A DNA stretch of 64,000 bases, from contig NZ_CP124576.1 of the NCBI RefSeq assembly GCF_000281715.2, positions 627,501-691,500 of the forward strand, given 5' to 3'. Source of the stretch: Sphingobium sp. AP49. Its GTDB lineage: Bacteria; Pseudomonadota; Alphaproteobacteria; Sphingomonadales; Sphingomonadaceae. The first letter of the stretch is position 1. Each line of letters opens with the position of its first letter. A program made the position numbers and the translations under genes. Positions 16,006-25,857 of this stretch are shown in pieces. The notes under the pieces are model-generated. The model saw only the letters and a program-made list of their open reading frames with translations. It searched no databases and was not told the origin of the DNA.

Positions 16006-16676
16006 GAGGGTCTGGTGCCGGCAAGGTCCGGGTGAAATCGGCCAAGGGGCGCACCGCCCAGTCGGTCCGCTGGCTGGAGCGGCACCTGAACGACCCCTAT
16101 GTCCACAAGGCCAAGCAGGAGGGCTGGCGCAGCCGTGCCGCCTTCAAGCTGATCGAGCTGGACGAGAAATTCCATTTCGTGAAGGGATCGCGCGCGGTCG
16201 TCGACCTGGGCGTCGCGCCGGGCGGCTGGGCACAGGTGATCCGCAAGATGGCGCCCAAGGCGGCCGTGGTCGGCATCGACCTGCTGCCGGTCGACCCGAT
16301 TCCGGGGGTGACCCTGTTCGAGATGGACTTCATGGACGACAAGGCGCCGGACCTGCTGCGCGAGGCGCTGGGTCAGGAACCGGACCTGGTGATTTCCGAC
16401 ATGGCGGCCAACACGGTCGGCCACGCCCAGACCGACCATTTGCGGACCATGGGCCTGGTCGAGGCGGCGGCCGATTTCGCGGTCCAGAATCTGCGCAAGG
16501 GCGGCACCTTCGTCGCGAAGGTCTTTGCCGGCGGCACCGATGCGGAACTGCTGGCGGTGCTCAAGAAGCATTTCACCACGATCAAGCATGCCAAGCCGCC
16601 GGCGAGCCGCAAGGGCAGCGTCGAATGGTATGTCGTGGCGCAGGGATTCAAGGGACGGCCGGACGCGCAGGAATAA
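16002..16676 (+). CDS. rlmE: 23S rRNA (uridine(2552)-2'-O)-methyltransferase RlmE
   Basis: Predicted protein of 224 residues starting at GTG 16002, which overlaps the ppx stop by four bases. The N-terminus is basic (GKVRVKSAKGRT). RSRAAFKLIELDEKF carries the first catalytic Lys of the K-D-K-E set. VVDLGVAPGGWAQV is the SAM loop, DLVISDMAANTVGH carries the catalytic Asp, and GGTFVAKVFAG carries the second Lys. This is the FtsJ/RrmJ enzyme that methylates U2552 in the A loop of 23S rRNA late in 50S assembly. Length and motifs are standard. Confidence 0.95.
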   Translation: MRGSGAGKVRVKSAKGRTAQSVRWLERHLNDPYVHKAKQEGWRSRAAFKLIELDEKFHFVKGSRAVVDLGVAPGGWAQVIRKMAPKAAVVGIDLLPVDPIPGVTLFEMDFMDDKAPDLLREALGQEPDLVISDMAANTVGHAQTDHLRTMGLVEAAADFAVQNLRKGGTFVAKVFAGGTDAELLAVLKKHFTTIKHAKPPASRKGSVEWYVVAQGFKGRPDAQE

Positions 16677-16720
16677 CGGGGACAAGCAACCGGCCGCCTG
16701 AAGTGGAAGGGGCGGGGCCA

Positions 16721-18229
16721 TTGGTAGCGACGGTTTCGACGGTGGCCTATCTGGGCCTGGAAGCACGCACGGTCGAAGTGCAGTGCCAGCTCGTTCCGGG
16801 GCTGCCCGCCTTCATCGTGGTCGGCCTGCCGGACAAGGCAGTGGCCGAAAGCCGCGAGCGGGTGCGCAACGCGATCGCCGCGATCGGCCTGTCGCTGCCG
16901 CCCAAGCGGATCACCGTCAATCTCTCGCCCGCCGACCTGCCCAAGGAGGGGTCGCATTTCGACCTGCCGATCGCGATCGCGCTGCTGGGCGCGATGGGCG
17001 TGATCGATGCCGAGACGCTGGCGGGATACATCGTCGTCGGCGAACTGGGGCTGGACGGGCGCACTGCGCCATCGCCCGGCGTATTGCTGGCGGCGCTGCA
17101 TGCCGGCGAACAGGATCTGGGACTGGTCTGTCCCGCCGCGCAGGGGAGCGAGGCGGCCTGGGCGGGGCAGGTCGAAGTGGTGGCGACGCCTGACCTTCTG
17201 AGCCTGCTCAATCATTTCAAGGGTACGTCCGCCCTGTCTCCGCCCCAGCCCGGCGCGGTCGAGCCACCGCTGCGGGTGGCCGACCTGCGCCAGGTGAAGG
17301 GGCAGGAAAGCGCCAAGCGGGCGCTGGAGATCGCGGCGGCAGGGGGCCATAATCTGCTGATGGTCGGGCCGCCGGGCGCGGGCAAGTCGCTGATGGCGAG
17401 CTGCCTGCCTGGCATATTGCCGGAACTCACGCCATCCGAGGCGCTGGAGGCGTCGATGGTGGCGAGCGTCGCGGGCACGCTGGAGGGCGGAAGGATCAGC
17501 CGCGCCCGGCCGTTCCGCAACCCGCATCATAGTGCGTCGATGGCGGCTCTGGTCGGCGGTGGGCTGAAGGCACGACCGGGCGAGGTCAGCATGGCCCATC
17601 TGGGCGTGCTGTTCCTGGATGAACTGCCGGAATTCCAGCGGGCCGTGCTGGATTCGCTGCGCCAGCCGCTGGAAAGCGGGGAGGTGAGCGTGGCGCGGGC
17701 CAATGCCCATGTCACCTTCCCCGCGCGGGTTCAACTGATCGCGGCGATGAATCCCTGTCGTTGTGGCCATCTGTCCGATCCGGCGCTGGCCTGCGCCCGC
17801 GCGCCGCGCTGCGCCAGCGATTATCAGGCGAAGGTGTCCGGGCCGCTGCTCGATCGCATCGACCTGCATGTCGAGGTGCAGGCGGTAACGGCGGCGGACC
17901 TGGTGCTGCCGCCGCCGGCCGAGGGATCGGCGGAGGTGGCGGCGCGGGTCGCGGCGGCGCGCACGCTGCAGACCCGGCGCTATGCCGGCAGCAAGGTGCG
18001 GACCAATGCCGAGGTGGATGGCGAGCGGCTGGAGGATGTGGCCGGGCCGGACGAGGCCGGGCGGCAATTATTGGCGCAGGCCGCCGCCGCGATGAAACTG
18101 TCGGCGCGCGGCTATACACGGGTGTTGCGGGTGGCTCGGACGATCGCCGATCTGGCCGGCGCGGAACAGGTCGGCCGGGTGCATGTGGCCGAGGCGCTGA
18201 GCTATCGGCGCCGGGCACCGGTCAATTAG
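16721..18229 (+). CDS. comM: YifB/ComM family Mg-chelatase-like AAA+ ATPase
   Basis: Predicted protein of 502 residues from a TTG start at 16721, chosen because it follows a GGAAGGGG ribosome site and begins just before the conserved VSTVAYLGLEARTVEVQ. An N-terminal Lon-like domain (GLPAFIVVGLPDKAVAESRERV) precedes the Walker A loop MVGPPGAGKS, Walker B VLFLDELPEF, and a C-terminal Mg-chelatase domain with CRCGH and a Cys-containing insert. In other bacteria ComM is a helicase that aids branch migration during natural transformation. It ends three bases from the convergent bactofilin gene. Confidence 0.92.
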   Translation: MVATVSTVAYLGLEARTVEVQCQLVPGLPAFIVVGLPDKAVAESRERVRNAIAAIGLSLPPKRITVNLSPADLPKEGSHFDLPIAIALLGAMGVIDAETLAGYIVVGELGLDGRTAPSPGVLLAALHAGEQDLGLVCPAAQGSEAAWAGQVEVVATPDLLSLLNHFKGTSALSPPQPGAVEPPLRVADLRQVKGQESAKRALEIAAAGGHNLLMVGPPGAGKSLMASCLPGILPELTPSEALEASMVASVAGTLEGGRISRARPFRNPHHSASMAALVGGGLKARPGEVSMAHLGVLFLDELPEFQRAVLDSLRQPLESGEVSVARANAHVTFPARVQLIAAMNPCRCGHLSDPALACARAPRCASDYQAKVSGPLLDRIDLHVEVQAVTAADLVLPPPAEGSAEVAARVAAARTLQTRRYAGSKVRTNAEVDGERLEDVAGPDEAGRQLLAQAAAAMKLSARGYTRVLRVARTIADLAGAEQVGRVHVAEALSYRRRAPVN

Positions 18230-18232
18230 CGA

Positions 18233-18661
18233 TCAGGCCGCGCTGTCGCTGGTGATGAGCTTGAGGTCGCCGGCCGCGACCGGACCATTATCCTTGTGCG
18301 TGAAGCGTCCTTCCACCCGGCTGCCAGCCTCGATCGTGATCCGTTCATAGGTCACGTCGCCGGTGATCCGGGCGCTGCTTTCGACCACCAGTTCCTCGGC
18401 GCTGATCGATCCGTCGACGAGTCCCGCAAGGCGCGCGCTCTGCGCCGTGACATGGCCGATGATGCGGCTGTCCGGCCCCTGGACCAGCGAGGCGCAACGG
18501 ATGTCGCCATCGATCACCCCATCGACATGCAGGTCGACGGTCGCGGCGAGATTGCCGGTGATCGTCACATCGCTGCCGATCAGGGAAAAGGGGGTGTGCT
18601 TAGCCCCGGTCGCCGACATCGGCGAGACGGGCCGTGGCGATTTGCTGGACTTGGAGAACAT
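18233..18661 (-). CDS. Bactofilin family cytoskeletal protein
   Basis: Predicted protein of 142 residues. A polar N-terminal tail precedes the beta-helical bactofilin core, visible as alternating hydrophobic positions in SLIGSDVTITGNLAATVDLH, VDGVIDGDIRC, VEGRFTHKD and similar turns. Bactofilins polymerise without nucleotide and often place cell-wall enzymes. The gene overlaps the end of the upstream M23 peptidase gene by 62 bases in another frame, so the two are co-expressed. This M23-bactofilin pairing is widely conserved and suggests local control of peptidoglycan shape. The start ATG at 18661 is supported by the position of the core. Confidence 0.9.
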   Translation of the reverse strand: MFSKSSKSPRPVSPMSATGAKHTPFSLIGSDVTITGNLAATVDLHVDGVIDGDIRCASLVQGPDSRIIGHVTAQSARLAGLVDGSISAEELVVESSARITGDVTYERITIEAGSRVEGRFTHKDNGPVAAGDLKLITSDSAA

Positions 18662-19790
18662 CTTTGCGGGCCTCAAGGAAACGGCGGGGGTTGATGGGGT
18701 CTCCGTTGACGCGCACCTCGAAATGCAGATGCGTGCCGGTCGAGCGGCCGGTCGAGCCCATGCGGGCGATCTGGTCGCCGCGCGCGACCTGCTGGCCGAC
18801 ACGGGCGTTGAAGCCGGACAGATGGGCATAGCGGGTCATGATGCCATTGCCATGGGTGACTTCCACGACATTGCCATAGCCACTGCGCTGGCCGACATAG
18901 CTGACCTTGCCAGGTGCAGCGGCCAGGATCGGCTGGCCGTAGCGGCCAGGGAAGTCGAGCCCGGCATGGAAGGCGGCGTGGCCGTTGAACGGGTCGCGGC
19001 GATAGCCATAGGAGCTGCTGAGCATCGGCGTGCCGGTCGGCTGGCCCGAGGGAATGCGCAGCAGACTGGTTTCCAGAAATTCCATGCGCGAGAGGGCAGT
19101 GGCGAGCTTTTCCAGCTCGGCCGGCATCGCATCCTCGTCGCCATGCCAGGGGACGAACGGGCCGCCCTGGGCGCGGGCGGCGTTGCGGGCGAGCGCGTCG
19201 GGATTGAGGCCGAAGCTGCGGATCGCGGCGGCGGCCTTCTGCGTGCGGGCTTCGACGGCATTGGTCAGCAGGGCTGCGAAACGGCGCTGGCGGGCATCGA
19301 CCTGCATCAGCGGCGCGGCTTCGGGCGCCATGCTGATCTTGGCGTCGAGCTTGCCCTGGCCGGCCTTGTCGGTCGCGGCATCGGCCTTGCCGACCGGGGC
19401 ATCGGCCGCAGCGTCGCCGGGCTCGCCAAAATGGGTCTTGTAGAGATCGTCGATGAAATCCTGGCGCGCTTCCAGGTCATGGGCGAGGTCATTCACCGAC
19501 TTGCGATAGCCATCGACCTTGCGCGCCTTGCTGGCGACGGCCGCACCCTTGGCGTCCAGCATCGCGCGGTCATGGGCGACGGCGGCGCTGCTCGCCAGCA
19601 TCGACACGGTGACGGCGCCCCAGCCGACCAGGCCGGTCGACAGGATACCGAGCGCCATCAACTGGGCGCGCTTGGAGATGCGGATGAATTTTACCTGGCC
19701 GCCCGAGCGCAGGAAGATTTCCCGCTCCGGGCACAAGGCACTGAGCCTGGCCCAGAGGGTGGCGACCCCCTTCTTCTTGCGCTGCGACAA
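18600..19790 (-). CDS. M23 family metallopeptidase (LytM domain), membrane anchored
   Basis: Predicted protein of 396 residues. A basic cytoplasmic segment is followed by a membrane helix at about 43-70 and a long periplasmic stretch with helical, coiled-coil-like character. The C-terminal LytM domain has SSYGYRRDPFNGHAAFHAGLDF with zinc ligands His275 and Asp279, and GTHLHFEVR with His354 and His356. All M23 ligands are present, so it should be an active endopeptidase that cuts peptide cross-links in peptidoglycan. It overlaps the downstream bactofilin gene, the likely spatial partner. Confidence 0.93.
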   Translation of the reverse strand: MSQRKKKGVATLWARLSALCPEREIFLRSGGQVKFIRISKRAQLMALGILSTGLVGWGAVTVSMLASSAAVAHDRAMLDAKGAAVASKARKVDGYRKSVNDLAHDLEARQDFIDDLYKTHFGEPGDAAADAPVGKADAATDKAGQGKLDAKISMAPEAAPLMQVDARQRRFAALLTNAVEARTQKAAAAIRSFGLNPDALARNAARAQGGPFVPWHGDEDAMPAELEKLATALSRMEFLETSLLRIPSGQPTGTPMLSSSYGYRRDPFNGHAAFHAGLDFPGRYGQPILAAAPGKVSYVGQRSGYGNVVEVTHGNGIMTRYAHLSGFNARVGQQVARGDQIARMGSTGRSTGTHLHFEVRVNGDPINPRRFLEARKDVLQVQQIATARLADVGDRG

Positions 19791-19956
19791 TTGCGACCCC
19801 GTAACTATCTAATTCGGTGAGTCGGGCCGGTAGCAAAAGAAGATCGTGCGCGCGAATCCACGGAAGCGGACTCGTGACGAGTCGAAGCTAAACCGGGGTG
19901 AAATGATCTCTTGGGGAAATTGTTCCCTGCAGCTGAAAATTTTTTCGGCCCGGCGC

Positions 19957-22236
19957 CTATACCGGTTTGGCAAAGCGCTCAGGCAGGAGAAAGCTGGGTA
20001 ATTGCGTAGCCGGAACGGCTGCGCCGAAATAGAAACCCTGGCCATAATGACATCCGCCCGACCGTAGATAGTCGAGCTGTTGTGCATTTTCGACGCCTTC
20101 GGCCACGGTGTGGATACCCAGGCTATAGGCCAGGTTGAGCACGGTGCGGACGATCGCGGCATCATCGGGGTCGGTTTCCAGATCCCGGACAAAGCCCTTG
20201 TCGATCTTGATGACATCGATAGGAAACTGCTTGAGGTGCGAGAGCGAGGCATAACCCGTGCCGAAGTCATCGAGCGCGATCGACATCCCGGCCTGGCTCA
20301 GCCGGTTGAGGCTGCGTTCGACGACATCGACATTCCGGCCGAGAAATACCGATTCCGTCACTTCCAGTTCGATCCGGCCGGGTTCGACGCCGATGGCTTC
20401 CAGGCGCTGCAGCAGTCGCTCCGGAAAGGCGGGATCATGCAGTTCGACGCCGGGGACATTGACCGCGACATGGCCGAAATCCAACCCGGCATCGAGCCAG
20501 CGACGGCAATCGACCAGTATCTGGTCGATCATCCGCTCGGTGATCTTGCGGCCCAGTTCGGGATGTTCGAAAGCGGCCATGATGTGATCTGGCATGATCA
20601 GGCTGCCATCGGGGCGTACGCAGCGCAGCAGTGCCTCAAACCCTATGACCCGACCATCGGTCAGATCGACCTTGGGCTGATACCATGGCACGGGCGGGGC
20701 ATGGGTAAGGGCATCGCGCGCGCGTTCCAGCATGCGCGCTTCGCGTTGCCAGCGTTCCAGCAGGCCGGGTTCAAACAGGCAGGCCCGACCGCGTCCGCCA
20801 TTTTTGGCTTCGTACAACGCGATATCGGCATGCTTGATCAGGTCAGCGATGTCGCCGGCATGGTCTGGAAACAGCGCCACGCCCATGCTGACGCGGCAAT
20901 CGATGTCGCGCCCGCCATGTCGCAACGGCGCATGCAGGCGTCCCGTCATCCGCGCCAGTATCGCGTCCAGATCCACCAGGCCCTGCAGGCGGGTCAGGAT
21001 CACGGCAAATTCGTCACCGCCCATGCGTGCCACCATGTCTGACGGACGTACCGCGTCGCGCAGCCGTTCGGCGACGGCGCACAACAGCGCATCGCCCGCA
21101 TCATGGCCGGCGCTGTCGTTGATCCGCTTGAATTCGTCGACGTCGATCAGCACGACCGCCATCTGACTGCCCGAACGCCCTGATGTCAGTGCTGCCTGCG
21201 TCAACGTCGCCATGAAGTGGGAACGGTTCGCAAGGCCGGTCAACGCGTCGGTCATGGCCAGATGCGCGAGGTGGCGTTCGGCTTCCTTGCGGCCGGTGAT
21301 GTCGACGATACTGGTCAGGACGCATTGTGCGCCAGCGATGACGATGGGGCGGGCCGCAAGCAGCACGTCGCGCAGCCTGCCTTCCTCGTCCGCGATACAG
21401 CATTCCTCATTGTCGATGCTGTCGCCGCGTCCGAGTCGGTCGAGTAGCGGTAACGGCCCATCCGACCGGTGATCGACGATCGCGAGCCGCGCGATGGAGT
21501 CGGGTGGGCCAAAGGCGCGGGCCGCCGCATCATTGCTATGGATGACGACGCCATCGTGACGGGTGACCAGCAGCGGCACGGGCACCGTCATGAACATGCG
21601 CTCCAGCGCTTCACCGTTGCTGGCGAGCGCGCTGCGCGCTGCGCGGGCCTCCTCGCTGGCGGTCCATTCCTGCCGCTGCAACCGATTGGTGCGGGCAATC
21701 GCGATCCACATGCCGCTATGCAGCATCAGCACGGCCATGATCATCCCCGGCGTTGTCGGGGCCAGAGGCGCCGGCGCCAGATAGCCGATCAGCAGCACGA
21801 CGCCGCATCCCAATCCGCCGCCGACATTGCCGCGGAAACTGGTGGGGACGACGAGGTAGAAGACCAGGGGCAGCATCACCAGGACGAACACGGCGATGTC
21901 GCTCCGTGAGGACACGAGAAAGGCGACGCCGATCGCGGTCACGCACTGCCAGGCGAAGCAGATGCGTTCCAGCGCCTTGAAGCTGTGGATGCGGCGGGAC
22001 AGCGCCAGGCAGCCGAGCGACCAGAAGATCACCACGAGTCGCGCGGGAATGGCGATCCAGAAATGGGGCGTGCCGGCAAAGCGCCAGTCGCTCAACAGGA
22101 ACAGTATGTTGAGCAGGGCCGATAGGCCGAACAGCAGATAGGCATGCGCGCGCGACTCGGGCAGCCGGTTGGCCTGGAACGCTGCCTCCCGTTCGAGGCT
22201 GCGGAACTCGCCGCTGATCCTGGAAAGTGCGGTCAC
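19957..22236 (-). CDS. Membrane GGDEF-EAL protein (c-di-GMP turnover)
   Basis: Predicted protein of 759 residues. The N-terminal part has several membrane helices (about 30-185), followed by a PAS-like segment, a GGDEF domain with intact MGGDEFA, and an EAL domain with GFEALLR and DDFGTGYASLSHLKQFP. Both active-site signatures are complete, so it could make or degrade cyclic di-GMP, the second messenger for motility and biofilm. The frame is open further upstream into the rpsL leader, but GTG 22236 follows a CAGGGA site at good spacing and is chosen. No partner gene is adjacent; it is divergent from the ribosomal superlocus. Confidence 0.9.
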   Translation of the reverse strand: MTALSRISGEFRSLEREAAFQANRLPESRAHAYLLFGLSALLNILFLLSDWRFAGTPHFWIAIPARLVVIFWSLGCLALSRRIHSFKALERICFAWQCVTAIGVAFLVSSRSDIAVFVLVMLPLVFYLVVPTSFRGNVGGGLGCGVVLLIGYLAPAPLAPTTPGMIMAVLMLHSGMWIAIARTNRLQRQEWTASEEARAARSALASNGEALERMFMTVPVPLLVTRHDGVVIHSNDAAARAFGPPDSIARLAIVDHRSDGPLPLLDRLGRGDSIDNEECCIADEEGRLRDVLLAARPIVIAGAQCVLTSIVDITGRKEAERHLAHLAMTDALTGLANRSHFMATLTQAALTSGRSGSQMAVVLIDVDEFKRINDSAGHDAGDALLCAVAERLRDAVRPSDMVARMGGDEFAVILTRLQGLVDLDAILARMTGRLHAPLRHGGRDIDCRVSMGVALFPDHAGDIADLIKHADIALYEAKNGGRGRACLFEPGLLERWQREARMLERARDALTHAPPVPWYQPKVDLTDGRVIGFEALLRCVRPDGSLIMPDHIMAAFEHPELGRKITERMIDQILVDCRRWLDAGLDFGHVAVNVPGVELHDPAFPERLLQRLEAIGVEPGRIELEVTESVFLGRNVDVVERSLNRLSQAGMSIALDDFGTGYASLSHLKQFPIDVIKIDKGFVRDLETDPDDAAIVRTVLNLAYSLGIHTVAEGVENAQQLDYLRSGGCHYGQGFYFGAAVPATQLPSFLLPERFAKPV

Positions 22237-22606
22237 AATCTGTCCCTGCCGGAGCCAAGGCGGTGCAAATTGCCACAAAATTGCCGCGCCTGTTAGCAAA
22301 ATGCCAAAACCGAATTCACCATGTGGGACGTGAGGGCGTTTTGTGTCGGTGATCGGCCGGGGGAGAGCCAGCTTGACCCTGGCGATGCGCATCGCTATAG
22401 GGCCGCCTGCCTTGCGGTCCGTGTCGGGAAGACCCGTTTTCCCCTCCCAGCCCATGGCAAGCACTAGAGCTGAACATTATCGGCTGTTCTTGCGGCTCCA
22501 GGTGGCTTTGTCCGCCGGGGCTTTTGCTGTTTCGGTCCGTACGGTCCTGATGGCAGGGAACGCGAGAAATGCGCGCGATAAAGTAACTGAAAAGGTGAAG
22601 GGCTTC
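22237..22606. other. Divergent region upstream of the str operon
   Basis: No gene is called in these 370 bases. They hold the start region of the leftward GGDEF-EAL gene and the long leader of rpsL. A candidate rightward promoter at 22373-22400 would give a leader of about 200 bases. Frames reading into rpsL from 22343 and leftwards from 22464 are open but carry no recognisable protein motif. Confidence 0.45.
22373..22400 (+). promoter_or_regulatory. Candidate promoter of rpsL-rpsG-fusA-tuf
   Basis: TTGACC at 22373-22378 and CTATAG at 22395-22400 (TATAGG at 17-base spacing) form the best housekeeping-type promoter in the interval. It points at rpsL, whose start lies about 200 bases downstream. 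Confidence 0.45.
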
Positions 22607-22978
22607 ATGCCAACAATCAACCAGCTGGTCCGCAAGGGCCGCGATCCGCAGAAGGCCAAGTCCAAGGTCCCTGCAATGGACGCAAATCCCCAGAAGCGCG
22701 GTGTTTGCACCCGCGTTTACACCACGACCCCGAAGAAGCCGAACTCGGCGCTTCGTAAGGTGGCCAAGGTTCGCCTGGTCAATCAGCGCGAAGTCATCAC
22801 CTATATTCCGGGTGAAGGCCATAACCTGCAGGAACACAGCGTCGTGCTGATCCGCGGTGGCCGTGTGCGAGATCTTCCGGGCGTGCGTTACCACGTTCTT
22901 CGCGGCGTTCTGGATACCCAGGGCGTCAAGGATCGTAAGCAGAGCCGTTCCAAGTACGGCGCCAAGCGTCCTAAGTAA
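22607..22978 (+). CDS. rpsL: 30S ribosomal protein S12
   Basis: Predicted protein of 123 residues, the usual S12 length. It starts [12 protein letters not shown] at ATG 22607. The decoding-centre block [13 protein letters not shown] (about 40-52) keeps Lys at position 43, the site changed in many streptomycin-resistant mutants, and [17 protein letters not shown] carries the second decoding loop. S12 contacts the codon-anticodon helix and controls accuracy. It is the first gene of the str operon, 13 bases before rpsG, with an AAGGTGAAGG site upstream. Confidence 0.98.
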   Translation: MPTINQLVRKGRDPQKAKSKVPAMDANPQKRGVCTRVYTTTPKKPNSALRKVAKVRLVNQREVITYIPGEGHNLQEHSVVLIRGGRVRDLPGVRYHVLRGVLDTQGVKDRKQSRSKYGAKRPK

Positions 22979-22991
22979 GGGAGACTAGAAT

Positions 22992-23462
22992 ATGTCACGT
23001 CGTCGTCGCCCCGAAAAGCGCGTCATCCTGCCCGATCCCAAGTTCGGTGATCAGGTTCTGTCGAAGTTCATGAACAGCGTCATGCAGGACGGGAAGAAGG
23101 CCGTTGCCGAATCCATCGTCTATGGCGCGCTCGAAACCGTCGAGGCCAAGGCCAAGAAGGATCCGATCGGCCTGTTCCATGACGCGCTGAACAATGTGAA
23201 GCCCGGCATCGAAGTCCGCAGCCGCCGCGTCGGCGGTGCGACCTATCAGGTTCCTGTCGAAGTTCGTCCCGAACGTTCGCAGGCCCTGGCGATCCGCTGG
23301 CTGATCACGGCAGCCCGCAACCGCAGCGAAACCACCATGGCTGCCCGCCTGTCGGGCGAGCTGCTGGACGCTGCCAACAACCGCGGCAATGCGGTGAAGA
23401 AGCGCGAAGATACGCACCGCATGGCGGAAGCGAATCGCGCCTTCTCGCACTATCGCTGGTAA
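22992..23462 (+). CDS. rpsG: 30S ribosomal protein S7
   Basis: Predicted protein of 156 residues, the standard length. It begins [10 protein letters not shown] and contains the conserved [19 protein letters not shown] stretch and the C-terminal [22 protein letters not shown]7 nucleates assembly of the 30S head on 16S rRNA and lines the E site. In E. coli it is also the translational repressor of the str operon; whether that holds here cannot be seen. It lies between rpsL and fusA with 164 bases before fusA. Confidence 0.98.
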   Translation: MSRRRRPEKRVILPDPKFGDQVLSKFMNSVMQDGKKAVAESIVYGALETVEAKAKKDPIGLFHDALNNVKPGIEVRSRRVGGATYQVPVEVRPERSQALAIRWLITAARNRSETTMAARLSGELLDAANNRGNAVKKREDTHRMAEANRAFSHYRW

Positions 23463-23626
23463 AAGAAGACAGGCGGGGTGTCGGGCCACAGGGTCTGCGC
23501 CCCGTTCGGTCGCTCTGAAAATCGGTCCGTTCGCCGGGGGTCTCTACCCATGGCGGACGGATTGGTTTAGGGGCCACCCCAGACTCGAATCCCCAACCGC
23601 CGGCGCGCCGGCAACGGAGAAGCATC

Positions 23627-25720
23627 ATGGCCCGCAGCCATCCGCTCGAACATTATCGTAACTTCGGTATCATGGCGCATATCGACGCCGGCAAGACCAC
23701 CACGACCGAGCGTATCCTTTATTACACCGGCAAGTCCTACAAGATCGGCGAAGTCCATGACGGCGCCGCGACCATGGACTGGATGGAGCAGGAGCAGGAG
23801 CGTGGTATCACCATCACCTCGGCTGCGACGACCTGCGTGTGGAAGGCGGCTGAGGGCAAGGGCCCCGAGCATCGCCTGAACATCATCGACACCCCCGGTC
23901 ACGTCGACTTCACCATCGAAGTCGAGCGTTCGCTGCGCGTGCTCGACGGTGCGGTTGCCGCGTTCGACGGCGTTGCCGGCGTTGAGCCGCAGTCGGAAAC
24001 CGTGTGGCGCCAGGCGGACAAGTACAAGGTTCCGCGGATGTGCTTCATCAACAAGCTCGACCGCACCGGTGCCGACTTCTATTATTGCGTGCAGACGATC
24101 ATCGATCGCCTGGGCGCGACCCCTGCTGTCCTGTATCTGCCCATCGGCGCAGAGTCGGACTTCAAGGGCCTGGTCGACCTGGTCGAGAACCGTGCGATCA
24201 TCTGGAAGGATGAGAGCCTGGGCGCCGAATTCTATTATGAAGAAATTCCGGCTGACCTCGCTGACAAGGCTGCCGAATATCGCGAAAAGCTGATCGAGCT
24301 TGCCGTCGAGCAGGACGATGCCGCGATGGAAGCCTATCTGGAAGGCAATGAGCCCGACGTCGCGACCCTGAAGGCGCTGATCCGCAAGGGCACGCTGGCC
24401 CAGGCGTTCACGCCGGTGCTGTGCGGTTCCGCGTTCAAGAACAAGGGTGTTCAGCCCCTGCTCGACGCCGTCGTCGACTATCTGCCGAGCCCGCTCGACA
24501 TCGAAGACGTCCAGGGCGTCAAGATGGACGGCGAGACCCCGGACAGCCGTGCGACCTCGGACGACGCGCCCTTCTCGGGCCTGGCGTTCAAGATCATGAA
24601 CGATCCGTTCGTCGGCTCGCTGACCTTCCTGCGCATCTATTCGGGCACCCTGACCAAGGGCACGTACCTGAACTCGGTGAAGGACAAGAAGGAAAAGATC
24701 GGCCGTATGCTCCTCATGCACGCGAACTCGCGTGAGGACATCGACACCGCCTATGCCGGCGACATCGTCGCGCTGGCCGGCATGAAGGAAACCACCACCG
24801 GTGATACGCTGTGCGCCGAGCGCCAGCCGATCATCCTGGAGCGGATGGAATTCCCCGAGCCGGTCATCGAACTGTCGGTGGAGCCCAAGACCAAGGCCGA
24901 CCAGGAAAAGATGGGCGTCGCCCTCAACCGCCTGGCTGCCGAAGATCCCTCGTTCCGCGTGTCGACCGATCACGAATCGGGCCAGACCATCATCAAGGGC
25001 ATGGGCGAACTTCACCTCGAAATCCTGGTCGACCGCATGAAGCGCGAGTTCAAGGTCGAGGCGAATGTCGGTGCGCCGCAGGTGGCCTATCGCGAATATC
25101 TCAAGAAGCCCGTCGACATCGACTACACCCACAAGAAGCAGTCGGGCGGCACCGGCCAGTTCGGCCGCATCAAGGTGAAGCTGAACCCGGGCGAGCGCGG
25201 CGCGGGCATCATCTTCAAGGATGAGATCAAGGGCGGTAACATTCCGAAGGAATATATCCCCGCCATTGAAAAGGGCATGCGTGAAACGGCGGCCACCGGC
25301 TCGCTGATCGGCTTCCCGATCATCGACTTCGAAATCCTGCTCTATGACGGCGCCTATCATGACGTCGACTCGTCGGCGCTGGCATTCGAAATCACCGGTC
25401 GTGCAGCGATGCGCGAAGCGGCGCAGAAGTCGGGTATCACCCTGCTTGAGCCCGTCATGAAGGTCGAGGTCGTGACCCCGGAAGAATATCTGGGCGACGT
25501 CATCGGCGACATGAACAGCCGTCGTGGCCAGATCCAGGGCACCGATACGCGCGGCAACGCGCAGGTGGTCGAGGCGATGGTTCCGCTGGCCAACATGTTC
25601 GGCTATGTGAACTCGCTGCGTTCGTTCACCCAGGGGCGTGCGAACTACTCGATGATCTTCTCGCATTATGACGAAGTGCCGCAGAATGTTGCGGACGAGG
25701 TCAAGGCGAAGATGGCCTGA
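23627..25720 (+). CDS. fusA: Elongation factor G
   Basis: Predicted protein of 697 residues. The GTP-binding domain shows [13 protein letters not shown] (P loop), [11 protein letters not shown] (switch I), DTPGHVDFT and NKLDRTGAD. Domains II-V follow, with RGQIQGTD near the C-terminus in domain IV/V as in bacterial EF-G. It catalyses ribosome translocation with GTP hydrolysis and helps recycling. The sequence is a translational type, with none of the extra insertions of the mitochondrial paralogue. It sits in the str operon between rpsG and tuf; ATG 23627 has an ACGGAGAAG site. Confidence 0.98.
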   Translation: MARSHPLEHYRNFGIMAHIDAGKTTTTERILYYTGKSYKIGEVHDGAATMDWMEQEQERGITITSAATTCVWKAAEGKGPEHRLNIIDTPGHVDFTIEVERSLRVLDGAVAAFDGVAGVEPQSETVWRQADKYKVPRMCFINKLDRTGADFYYCVQTIIDRLGATPAVLYLPIGAESDFKGLVDLVENRAIIWKDESLGAEFYYEEIPADLADKAAEYREKLIELAVEQDDAAMEAYLEGNEPDVATLKALIRKGTLAQAFTPVLCGSAFKNKGVQPLLDAVVDYLPSPLDIEDVQGVKMDGETPDSRATSDDAPFSGLAFKIMNDPFVGSLTFLRIYSGTLTKGTYLNSVKDKKEKIGRMLLMHANSREDIDTAYAGDIVALAGMKETTTGDTLCAERQPIILERMEFPEPVIELSVEPKTKADQEKMGVALNRLAAEDPSFRVSTDHESGQTIIKGMGELHLEILVDRMKREFKVEANVGAPQVAYREYLKKPVDIDYTHKKQSGGTGQFGRIKVKLNPGERGAGIIFKDEIKGGNIPKEYIPAIEKGMRETAATGSLIGFPIIDFEILLYDGAYHDVDSSALAFEITGRAAMREAAQKSGITLLEPVMKVEVVTPEEYLGDVIGDMNSRRGQIQGTDTRGNAQVVEAMVPLANMFGYVNSLRSFTQGRANYSMIFSHYDEVPQNVADEVKAKMA

Positions 25721-25857
25721 CGATTTTCCCTATCCGGGCTGCGCGAGCGGCTCGGATAGGGGCTGGTAATCTGTGAATTTGCTGCTATGGACGCGCCTTC
25801 GCGAGGCGCGGCCGAGCGGTCAGACCCAAGCTGATTTTGATTAGAAGGTAGGATAAA

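Noticed and set aside
23567..25666. Long minus-strand frame opposite fusA
   Set aside because: Same reason; fusA has all GTPase motifs.
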